Assembly: GCA_011319805.1 (NCBI GenBank)
Contig: SJRY01000111.1
Location: 660,701-724,700 of the forward strand
From: Macrocybe gigantea
Taxonomy: Eukaryota > Basidiomycota > Agaricomycetes > Agaricales > Callistosporiaceae
Direction of reading: 5' to 3'
DNA length: 64,000 nt
Below the pieces are notes generated by a model that had not been told where the DNA came from, ran no database searches, and saw nothing but the letters and a program-made list of their open reading frames with translations. The number at the start of each line of letters is the position of its first letter. The first letter of the stretch is position 1. Below are positions 48,684 through 58,992 of the stretch, in pieces. Position numbers and translations under genes: made by a program.

Positions 48684-50350
48684 AGATCGGGGAGAACTTC
48701 ACCGCCAGCGACAGGCGTGGATCCCTCGTCTTCTGCGAGGGACCCAACTTTTCGCCTCCAGGACGCGAGACTCAAAGGGGGCATGAAAAGAACGAAAGCT
48801 GAAGAAAGAAAGAAAGAAAAGAAAAGAAAAAGAAAAGGTGAAGATGAAAGGGAGTGTTAAATGAAGGAGGGAATTGACCAGACGCCACAGTAAGATCTAC
48901 TCATCAACTATCATAGCTGACGGCTTGAACTGCTGACTTTGAACAGCAATTAGATTAGACGTGGCATCGCAGTTGGCATATCTACCATGCCATCGAGACT
49001 GGTGATTCAACAATGTCATTTTAGTGATGTGCAAAGCCCACGCATGTTCAAAGTCTGACGCAACACCGGGCTGTCGTACAGAGAGTAAACTCTCAGTCTA
49101 ATTCCATTCGATTGCTTGAGAGTGAACACACCTATCCTGCGCGCCTGGGAAATGATTCGAGGCGCTGATGCACAGGGCGTGTGAAGCCGACACTGTGGTC
49201 AGCGTAGCCAACTGTCAATCATGATATCGTGCCAACGCCTCGGTAGAGACTGATGCGTATAAATCACATGGGGTCTCGATTCCACGTTGTGCTGCGCTGA
49301 GCACTTTCCTGTGTTAGTTGGACGGATTCTATTTCTTCCTAATGGCGGGTTGACGATGATCGTATACGCAAAGATGCAGCGACCATTGCAACGTCATCAC
49401 GATCAGTTTCCCTGCCCAGTTTTGAAGTTGACATGCTGCAATCAGATATTCGAATCCGCATAGTTCCGCGATTGAACGCAGACCGTCGGGTTTGTTATCT
49501 CGGTCAGGGTGGACCGGCGCATGCGGGCGGACAAAACCAACAAGCAAAAGCGCTTAGACACGAAAATGAGTCTGCTTGGCTCAGCACACGGAACTTTCCT
49601 GTGCAGGCTGCCTTGTTGGGCGACACCTTACCATAAAGGGGTGGTAGGAGGTATGCTTCCTTTCTCCGTACATAATGGGTTGTGCCTGGCACGGAAACAA
49701 ATGGGCGCCGTGATCACTTTTGCCAGCAAGGCCATGGGGACGCCAGCAGCACTTCCAGAAAAGGTGACGACAGGGTTATCGACGGTGCTCACCGCCGGCG
49801 ACAATTGAGCAAGACGAGGCATTGGCTCGCCATGAAGCTGGAGTATATTGAAGGCTTCTATTATGAGGCACCGACCCGTTTGGGTTAAAGCGGCATATAT
49901 ATATATGTTCAGGATGAATTGTCGCGCAGAAAGCTTGAGATCGAGGAAAGTTCCATAGAGAAAAAGGCGGGTTCAAAGAACGGCTAGATGCTCCTTAGAG
50001 CTAAACGCCGGAATTTGTCATACGAGCGCCGCTGCAAAATGCTGGATCGGCTACGAAGGGAGCTGCGGTTGAGCGAGCTCGCGCCATTCGCAGTGACGGC
50101 TGCCGTGCAGGGCACTGCAGGCACTCTCTGGGCAATTTACTGTGTGATTGGGAGATTCAGGGTCAGTGTGGTACATAATGCCGACCTGAGTGCCGATAAT
50201 AGCACTCACGTGTATGGTCACTCCCACGCGAGCTAAATAGAATCTTCTTCGTTTCTACTCCCTGTCTTGTTGTATTTTATATTGCTTTCTAATTTACCAC
50301 TGCATCCTGTAATCGTCTTTCTCTTTCTTTCCTACTATCCCCCCTGCTCT
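48684..50350. other. Large intergenic stretch upstream of G-alpha gene
   Basis: About 1.7 kb without a supported gene. Contains a purine-rich run (GAAAGAAAGAAAG, near 48805) just upstream of the mucin-like gene and a pyrimidine-rich tract (about 50260-50345) directly before the G-alpha start, common in fungal promoters. Short ORFs at 49329-49976 on both strands lack recognisable domains. Confidence 0.45.
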
Positions 50351-50410
50351 ATGGAAAATGGGCAAGCAGAACAAGGCGCAGCCCACCCGCCATCGCAGGA
50401 CCTACTCTGA
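50351..50410 (+). promoter_or_regulatory. Upstream ORF overlapping the G-alpha start codon
   Basis: An ATG at 50351, seven bases before the main ATG and in another frame, opens a 19-residue ORF ending in TGA at 50408-50410. The main ATG has the stronger context (A at -3, G at +4). Whether the upstream ATG is in the mRNA depends on the unmapped transcription start. Confidence 0.45.
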
Positions 50411-52976
50411 TCCCTTGGCCATCGCTATGTTGCCCCCAGCCGATGAGTCGCCGACCCAACGAGAAATGCGTCTCCGAGCTGAGGACGAGGCTAGGAGGGT
50501 CAGCGATGGAATTGATGAATATCTCAGACAGGAACGGATCGAGCGACGCAGAAACAAGGACGAGGTCAACGTACTGCTCCTCGGTCAATCCGAGTCTGGC
50601 AAAAGCACCACCCTTAAACGTGAGTATCTTGTCTTCGTGCCCGGCGTGGTCTTGGGCTGGATGCCTTGGACATCCCTACCTTCTGGTGCCTGAGCCACCC
50701 TGCGCGCGAACCCTGCATCCTCGCGCTTCGTTGTCATGTGCAGCGTTTTCTCGCCACACTCAATATAATCCAATAATGACGAGTCACACGCACGTACGGT
50801 CGATGTGAAAGTCGCCTCGATGCCTAATAGGCAAAACCGATAGAGGACAATCGAGATTCTACTCTATCCTGTTTTGACTGCCGACCCATGCACCAGTGTC
50901 CACGTCGGCGCATATTGTGATTTTGCTTTGACAACTGACTTTTCGTCATAACAGAATTCCAGCTTTTGCACAGCCCATCTGCCTTTCACGCTGAGCGGAT
51001 AGCCTGGCGCGCCGTAATTTATCTCAATCTCGTACGATCCATAAGAAGGTTATTTAATTCCCGGCGTTTCATGGTAAAATCAAACGAAATTACTGACGTG
51101 GCAAAATTCTTTGCAGAATCCTTGATGCTCTAACCCCGGAATCTGATGTCTTGGATGACCATGAAGACATGGATACGCTTGAAACAGCGGCTGTTATCAT
51201 TACATCTACCGGGCGACCGCCATCTGCCATCATTGGCACTCCAATTTTGAGGTACGATTATTACAGAACACGCCTCGAGCCCTTAATCGAGTTGGAAGAA
51301 CGCCTTGCGAGGCTGCTTTCGGCGCCGGACGAAGATGAGGCCATCCGCCTTCCTTCTGCCTCAGAATGGGATCGCTCTGTTTCTCTCAGTGGTTATCGCG
51401 CACCGATCAATGGATCCACCATCGGTACCGCCACTGGGCGGCCAGCGCCAACAATTTACATCCCCCAAGCGGGATATTCGGCTACTTCTCCTGTTTCCCC
51501 CATTACTGGCAATGGTTCAAGCGGTAGCCACTCGTCCTCACCGAGTACGAGCAGTCTCAAGGCCAAAGGGAAAGAAATTTCTGTCCCCTCTTCCGTCAAT
51601 TGGAAAAAGTCATTTACGCTAAGAAGCAAATCCAAGAGTCCGAAGAGCGCGCATACCGGCGAGATCGAAGGATGGTGGGAAGATCCCGAAGACCCTGTCC
51701 ACACACTCATTGCTTGCGCCCCTACGATGTCGGAGCTATGGCAAGACCCCAATGTTAGGGAGAGGCTGCAAGAAAAGTGGATTCGCCTCGAAGAAAGCAG
51801 CGGTTTGTTCGTCCAATTCATTCAATTCTATGTGTACGACAGTCCATTAACGGCCGCCCTCTGGGTCACAGCTACCTAGACGAGATACCGAGAATCACCG
51901 CCAAGAAGTACATACCCACTGACGGTAATTTCTGCTCTACCTTTGATCGTCTTTGACTAGAAAATTCACTTCGCATATTTAGCGGACATACTCAAGGCAC
52001 GACTGAAAACGACAGGGGTTGTGGAACACACTTTCTTGATCCCATCTGGTAGCAATCGAGGGGTCGAATGGCGGATATACGACGTTGGAGGAGCCAGGAA
52101 CCAACGACCAGCGTGGGCCCCCTACTTTGAAGATGGTTAGTCAATTGTTGCGATTTCCTGATCTCCGGATTGATTCTTGCTATACTCAGTTAACGCCATT
52201 ATCTTCCTCGCTCCGATTTCGGCTTTTGACCAAGTGAGTTTCTTCCGATCAACGCACGTCTGTCCGTTTACATGGACGCTTACTTCATGTGCAGGTTTTG
52301 ACGGAGGTATCTAGTTATTGACACTCAACCGCACGACAACTTTTTTGAGTCCAAGTCTCTAATTTAGGATCCCCGCGTTAATCGACTTCAGGACTCGTTA
52401 GAGCTCTGGAAACAGGTTGTATCTAACAAGCTCCTAGCCAACGTCAGCATTGTGCTGTTTCTGAACAAGTGCGACCTGCTTCAGGTTAGTCTGGTGACAG
52501 GCCTTTACGTGATACTATTTCCCGATTGCTTTTTTGCGCAGGCAAAGCTAGAGGCAGGCGTCAAATTGAACCAGCATGTGCAAAGCTACGGGGATAGGGC
52601 GAATGATTATGCGTCGGTATGCCGATGTGAGTGTTCCGCCTTCGACAGCGAGTGGCGACCATGCCTCAATGACCCCGTCTTAGACTTCTGGCACAAGTTT
52701 AGTGCCATACACCACAACCATTCACCCAACAGGCAACGTAGCCTTAACAGTGAGTTGATCGGACCCAAGATATCTGCCGTGCATGATGCTGAACTTTGTC
52801 TCTGTCTGCAGTACATCTTACCACTGTCACAGACACGCAAAGGACCAAGACCATCATTTCTTCCAGTCAGTCATCTTTCCATCATTCTCACCCCTTGTTA
52901 TTGATTTTTCTCACACTCACGCTCAGTCCGTGACATCATCATTAAGAATAACCTTCGAAACATGCGACTGGTTTGA
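50358..52976 (+). CDS. Divergent heterotrimeric G-protein alpha subunit
   Basis: About 520 residues against about 350 for ordinary G-alpha; the extra length is a Ser/Pro-rich insertion in the helical domain (about 51.3-51.7 kb). Motifs: P-loop GQSESGKST; switch I KARLKTTGV with the catalytic arginine; switch II DVGGARNQRPAW, in which the catalytic glutamine of DVGGQR is alanine; guanine motif FLNKCDLL; C-terminal HLTTVTDTQRTKT (TCAT replaced by TTVT) and helix IIIKNNLRNMRLV. Glycine 2 could be myristoylated, but the usual Cys3 is absent (MGKQNK). About ten introns, the first unusually long (about 50620-50954). It should bind GTP but hydrolyse it slowly, by analogy with Gln-to-X mutants. Receptor coupling is unknown. 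Confidence 0.92.
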
Positions 52977-53601
52977 ACTCAACTCAAGAGAAGAGTTACA
53001 AGCTTGTTTCGTTCGTTTGATTGTACTGCACTGCCAGGTTTCTGATTCCCATAGGTATTGTACACTCTCGATTCGTCCAAATGCCCATATGCTGTGTGCT
53101 TTAATTCCTTCTGACGTCTGCGACATCTCTTAGGATACTGTCTTCTCAAATACCTTCCGCATCTTTGCTTGCTTCATATCGCATTTCTCAGTACTTCATA
53201 TATCCTACACTTTACATACCCTACAGCCGTCGATTTTCTGATAATGACCCTGCATTCTAATTTCGTAGTCACCCTTTCAAGTACCACTTCCACTAGCTTT
53301 CGCGAGTTAATCGAAGCGTCCACTGCTCTCTTGTCTTACTTGAGGTGAAATGCGTTGGGAGTTTCTCGTGCGACGACACTGACAATGTGGATTGATACTT
53401 CCGTCTGGCCAACCTGACCCTGCCAGAATTTTAACCACCTTCAACGCTGTCCAGGTACCCGCCGTTCGACTGCAATTCATTCGAATTGCCAGCGGCTCCG
53501 AGTTCAGCGGAGACTCGAGCAGGCCTCGGCCATTCTTTAAAATCTGATATTTGTAACAAAGAATTCAAGTTTTAGGACTTGGGGAAAACGGAGAATTCGA
53601 G
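52977..53601. other. Intergenic stretch between G-alpha and RidA genes
   Basis: About 625 bp, rich in pyrimidines and containing no recognisable coding signal. It should hold the G-alpha 3' UTR and the promoter of the RidA gene. Confidence 0.5.
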
Positions 53602-54359
53602 ATGTTTCCCGGATTGCTTTATAACCGGAGCATCGTCCGCTGCTTCGTGGCCTCAACTCACACTAGGCTTGTCACTCCGACTCGCGTCTGCCGTGCCGTA
53701 GCTCCTCTCCCTACAACAAAATCTTTTCACACATCCATAGCAAGAATGTCGACCATCAAGACGCACGAGTCCCTGACCACCGTGTCCACGCCTCGTACGC
53801 TCGTCCTTATCAAATATCTAACGATCGATCCGGCTCAAGAAGCGTCTTTTTCGCTCTTTTCATTGCATTAGACGCGCCTGCCGCCATCGGACCCTACTCC
53901 CAGGCCATTAAGGCCGGCGATCTGCTCTTCGTGTCGGGCTGCATCGCCCTCGACCCCGCCACAGGCGAAATCGTTCCCGGAGGCGTCGAAGCGCAGACGG
54001 AGCAGTGTCTCAAGAACCTCAAGAGCGTCGTGGAGGCGGGCGGATCGGAGGTGGGCAAAGTCGCTAAAACCACGGTGCGCTTCCGCGTTCAGCATCATCT
54101 TCTGCATGGGTATGGTCTGACTGTATGTTAAGGTCTTCTTGAAGTCGATGAACGACTTTGCGATCGTCAATGGCATCTATGCCAAGTTCTTTGGCGACCA
54201 CAAGCCCGCACGATCGGCCGTCGAGGTCGCGAGGCTGCCGAGAGATGTGCTCGTTGAGGTCGAAGCCATCGTGAGGTGCGATAATCAAGCGATGGCGGTC
54301 AAAGTCGGCTCTGATCACTACTGTTTGTTCTCCCTTTCTCTCCTGTTAGCTTGAAATAA
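53602..54359 (+). CDS. RidA/Mmf1 family reactive-intermediate deaminase, mitochondrial
   Basis: Hydrolyses the reactive enamine/imine products of PLP enzymes such as threonine dehydratase, protecting PLP enzymes. The start at 53602 gives a 48-residue basic leader without acids ([18 protein letters not shown]...SFHTSIAR), typical of a mitochondrial presequence. The RidA fold follows after an intron: [22 protein letters not shown], then [32 protein letters not shown] and the substrate-binding arginine block [21 protein letters not shown]. Four exons; the last adds SLK and the stop at 54357-54359. An internal Met (53746) just after the leader might give a cytosolic form. Convergent with proteasome alpha-5. 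Confidence 0.93.
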
Positions 54360-54509
54360 ACGCACATAGGGAAGATTGGAGGATCCAATGTAAATCTAGA
54401 TGATACAATGGATACACATCGTGTTTCTCTCTCGATTCCTTCACGATCCGTGTGATGCAAAAGAAAGCCAATGCAATTCCGGATCCAACAGGGCAAAAAA
54501 ATAAATGTT

Positions 54510-55565
54510 CTACATAGCGTCAATTACTTCTTTCAATTGCGTTTCATTTAGAATCTGAAAACCTTTGGATGGTGTCACCTGTTGCACTCCGATTAGACAA
54601 AAGAGATGAGGTGACGCATATACACTCACCTGAGCTAATTGTACATTGTGATGATCCAGCTTTTCTTCCATGACCTGCTTCAGCACTCTCAATGTCAGGA
54701 TTTGTGCCTCCCGTAATGTCATTTGCTAAGAATAAACCGTCAGCGGATGCGACAGCGAGGCCATGGAGTGGGAAATCTTACAGTATGCCATTTGTCTTGC
54801 AGCTCGCTCTGTGCTGCCTCCGAGCCGGACCCAATTGCTTTTGCCTCATATCGCACAAACGTGCCTGACGGATCAGTGTGGAAGCTGCAAGCGTTCGGTC
54901 CAGCCTTAAAACACCGTTGGATAGGATGAAGTAACATACAGCTGTGGTCCCAGTTCGTCGATACCAGCAATGAGCAAGGCAACACCGAACGGCCTGCTCA
55001 TCATAGCCTCCTCGTCGTGCACGCTCTCTCCAAACCTCAAAGCCAGATCACAGACAGCCTGCGTCACGCTCTCGACCTTGATCTTCTCGTCATATGTGAA
55101 GGCGTGGTTTTGCGCCGTGACACGAGCATGATCGATCATCGTGCGTGCATCCGCCGTCAGGCCAGACATGGCGCAGCCAAGATGGGTGTCGATTTCCATT
55201 ATTTTTTCGATGGAGCTGGATTCTAGGAGGGGAGATTGTACGCGCTTTTCGATGCCGAGGACGACTCCCTCTCGTGTCTTTATGCCGACTGTTGTAGAAC
55301 CTAACTATGACATTATGACTTTGTGTCGGTTTCGGAGCGCTGGAACGATCTGAAGTCCACGTACTTTAATAGCTTCGATCGCATATTCGACTACGATGAA
55401 GACATTTAAATGGCGCCATTCATGTGCCACTTGAGAAACATACCTTGGAATAGACGTCCTTCAGGCGAGAAAGTGTTTACACCTCGATCTACCGCCTATG
55501 TCAGCTAGTTCTTATCCGCAAGCACATAATTAGAGCCAACCATATTCGGAACGCGTCAAGAACAT
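54510..55565 (-). CDS. 20S proteasome subunit alpha-5 (Pup2 type)
   Basis: Part of the outer ring of the 20S proteasome core. Spliced from the start at 55565 it reads [23 protein letters not shown], the alpha-subunit signature, then [22 protein letters not shown]. The middle block [22 protein letters not shown] is characteristic of alpha-5, and it continues [18 protein letters not shown] and [19 protein letters not shown], ending QLKEVIDAM. About 250 residues over eight or so short exons, normal for the family. A 726-bp MITE sits 111 bp upstream of the start codon, inside the presumed promoter shared with the inositol monophosphatase gene. Confidence 0.95.
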
Positions 55566-55676
55566 ATTTGTCGGTCGTCAGAGAAGGAGGACAAGAAATA
55601 CAATTAGGTTCTAACAGACTGCTACGTCCAAGTGACTTGGACCCCGACGCGCGTTCAAGCCGTGGGAAAGGGAATA

Positions 55677-56402
55677 CAGTGTTCCCACGGTCCTTTATAC
55701 AGCATTTACTCCGCACTGAATATCTTGAGATAGTCAAAAGCTATGAACATAAGGGTGGTATCATTTCGTAGATAAGCTATTTGCCTAGCTTTCCATGCCA
55801 TGATCTAGGAGAAATATGGAAAAATAAATTCGTGGTCGACAATTTCTGACAGGGTTCCTAAAATGGCAAAAGACAGTCCTTTATACAGAAAAGCAGCGCG
55901 TGCCATCTCTTCCCAGTGACATCGCGGACTGAGATGAGGATTGGAATGTCAAGTATAGCACTTAAAAAGTATCTATATTAACTTTTACACTGTCTTGTAC
56001 ATTTTCTCATGGTATGGCAGGTGGACGACCAGGTGTTACTTGTATACATCACGCTACATAGCCATTCTGGCATTCTTCATGGATATAAGGAAAGAAAATG
56101 ACAATCATAAGTCCCAATATGTTCCTCAAGTAGAATACCCTCAATCCTTCCATAAAAATCATGCTGCAGTGATGCTTATTCGTGCGACATTGATGTAAAA
56201 TTGCAAATATTTACAAAATTTACAAATAAACCTGTTCCACAGGAGAGAAAAAAAGAGATTATTCTCATGAGCAATACGCGAATAATAGAGCTGGTATAGG
56301 GCTTTAATTTGTGCATTTAAGGATTCCAAACCGTGGAGAAATGAGGAGCTAGAGGCCGCTGTATAAAGGAGCATGGGTGTATAAAGGACCGTGGGAACAC
56401 TG
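55677..56402. mobile_element. MITE copy 1 (TA target site, Tc1/mariner-like TIRs)
   Basis: 726 bp bounded by perfect 25-bp terminal inverted repeats starting CAGTGTTCCCACGGTCCTTT and flanked by TA on both sides (55675-55676 and 56403-56404). It has no transposase ORF. A subterminal motif TCCTTTATACA occurs twice at the left (55691-55701, 55877-55887) and twice inverted at the right (56360-56370, 56378-56388), as would suit transposase binding. A second, nearly identical copy lies at 62598-63321. TA duplication and the CAGTG start suggest mobilisation by a Tc1/mariner-type transposase elsewhere in the genome; this is inference. It lies between the divergent proteasome alpha-5 and IMPase genes. 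Confidence 0.9.
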
Positions 56403-56648
56403 TACTCATCTCATCTTATCTGATATCATTCGCCCAGATACAACTGTCTAAGCAAGACCAGCGATCATCGAAGTGCATTTGCAGCGTCGCCCGGGAGCCC
56501 TTTTACATTTGATAATGAAAATGTGAAAGATGTCGAACGGAGGCGGTCTCACGGAATTGTATCAATAAAAACTGAAGATCACGACCATCTTTGAAGTCAC
56601 TCCTTCACCGATCACCAGTCATCTGTAGGACCAGGTTAGATCTCGGAG

Positions 56649-57983
56649 ATGGCTGCTCAAGAGCTCACCTCTGCCGATCTCCAATCCATTTTTACAATTC
56701 ACCGCAGAGCTTGCCCGTACAGCCGGCAAGCTCATTATCCAGGGCTCCGAAGCTATTCGTTCCACCTCGTCGGGCACGGACGTGTCCGAAAAGAAGAACT
56801 CTGTGGATTTGGTGACTGAATACGACGTCAAAGTCGAGGCTCTTGTGAATCAGGAGATCAAGAAGAAGTATCCTGATTTTAAATTGTGAGACGCTCCCCG
56901 GTCTTTGGGCTTTGTCCGCTGAACTGGAACTTAGCATTGGAGAGGAATCGTATTCCTCTGGAGTCCGTCCACCGTTGACTGACGATCCCACGTTCTGCGT
57001 GGACCCGATTGGTGCGTTGGCCGATACCGAGACCATACACGCAGACTGACCTCTGGGCGAAGACGGGACGACAAACTTCATCCATGGCTTCCCATTTGTC
57101 TGCATCTCACTCGGACTAATTTACAAGAGACGTCCCATTCTCGGCGTTATCTATAATCCATTCCTGGACCACCTCGTACGTGCGTCCTCCGAACTGTCAA
57201 ATCTGTGAACTGAACTCGTCCCGATTCGAAACTGCAGTACACCGGACTCAGAGGACACGGCTCTTTCCTCATCCGAGGTTCCAACGCGCCTCTTAGGCTT
57301 CCCCTTTCAGCAGAACCAAAGCCACTGCCCTCCCTGTCGCAAGCATTGATAGGTAAGGTTTTGTTCACCCAGAAAAAAAAAACACGCGGCGGTTACATAC
57401 TCGTCATATCTGCCTAGCCGTGGAATGGGGCTCCGACCGCTGCAACACCACCATCAGCGCCAAGTCGAGCTCATTCGCTCGTCTTGCCGGCAGCGCAGAA
57501 CAGGGTGTCGTGGGCGGCAAGATGGCACACTCTCTCCGATCCGTGGGCAGTGCGGCCCTCAACTTCGCGCTGGTGGCGCAAGGAGGATTGGATCTCTACT
57601 GGTGAGCAAGCGTGACGTACTCATCATGTTCCAGACCAAGGTGAAAAAAAAAACGCCTAAAGGGAGATCGGATGCTGGCCATGGGACGTTTGTGCTGGAA
57701 TCGTGATCGCGGAGGAAGCGGGCGGCCTCGTTTCTGGTTCGCATGACGTCGTGGCAAAGACCTCGGCTCAGAGGAGTTTGGGTCGTCACGGAGGAGATCT
57801 TGACAGGCAGGAAATACATTGTCATCCGAGCGATCTCACCCAACCCCGTTCGTATACGCCAGAGTTCGCGGTCCCATCACTGATTCACAATCATGGTGTT
57901 TGCAGGACGAGACGCCAAAACAGGCGCAAGGCAGGATCGTCAAGGAGTTTTATGACAGCGTAGAAGATGTTTCTCCGAACTGA
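56649..57983 (+). CDS. Inositol monophosphatase (IMPase)
   Basis: Mg2+-dependent phosphatase that releases myo-inositol from inositol-1-phosphate. It starts [14 protein letters not shown]; the chain includes [13 protein letters not shown] and [17 protein letters not shown], then metal ligands in IGEESY, in [15 protein letters not shown] (motif restored across an intron) and in [17 protein letters not shown]. The C terminus reads [20 protein letters not shown]. About 310 residues. Frame changes are needed at a T run (56689-56693; four T instead of five gives [11 protein letters not shown]) and around 57765-57785. The last intron uses a GTTCGT donor. The MITE lies about 250 bp upstream. Confidence 0.88.
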
Positions 57984-58992
57984 GTCCACACATGAACCAT
58001 ATAGAAGACGCATATATAGATCTTTCTCCTGTCTTTGATTGTATCCAAAAGGTTTGGCATAATAGGATCAAACCTGACAACGATTCTCAAGGCTGATGTC
58101 CTTTTGCTCTCGTGTGAGCATCATGCTCACTGCGTTCAATCAAGCTTTGCGCCTGTCGAGGAGAGTTAGGGACCGCCCACCCGCCAATAAACGTTTCAGG
58201 GTGACTGATGCTGATGCTGATATGTTTTGTTCTTGTCGCCGCTTCCGACCATCTAGGACGCGACGAAGAGGGAAAGTTCACCTTGATCGCCGCGCGGGGT
58301 AGCGATCCAACAATTGTCTTCAATGAAAAGTGACATTCTGACATGAAAGGAATGAGAAATGCCAGCAAAAAGGCGTACAAGGGGACTGATGGACAGGACT
58401 CGTCCATCTGTTTCAGTGACGTTGTTCTGCCGTGTAACTCTGTGCCTTTCCTCATGGTCGCTCTTCTCTTGGATAGGTTATATATGTGGCGGACAAAACC
58501 GAAAATAACATGCGACACGCCGCCCATGGTCCCACGTACGCAGTGGCGGAAAAGTCCCGAGATACACAAGCGTCAAGCCCGACAAACCGATGATTCAATG
58601 CTCTAACCTTTCCAGAACACAGATTCTCAGCTGCTGCCGCCATTGAAATTTGATTCCTATCTTCAAAGTAGCAGCCACCGCTTCATGATACCCGAGAGTG
58701 ATACGTTCCGCGTAACATTGACCCAAGCCCTTTGACGCTGGACTGGCCGAACATGATAGTTAAGTGTGGTAAACGGTCATCAGGAAACGGAGATCTTCAT
58801 CGTGACTTTGAGACTCTTTCAAATCATTTGAAAACTGGGACATACAATACATCATCGCCCTGTGACAGAACTAGAGTCTGCTAACTGCGCATCGCGTGGT
58901 GGTGAAAATCCTCTACAGACGACGAAAAATATTGATCATTGAACAAAAAATCCCAATCAAGGGATAGATGATAACGAACCTAACGAGGCGTA
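57984..58992. other. Intergenic stretch between IMPase and COG8
   Basis: About 1 kb between two convergent genes. A 160-codon minus-strand ORF at 58087-58569 and shorter + strand ORFs lack recognisable domains or splice partners. No mobile element signature was seen. Confidence 0.4.

Noticed and set aside
58087..58569. A 160-codon minus-strand ORF
   Set aside because: Composition and lack of motifs suggest chance. It lies in the gap between two convergent genes.
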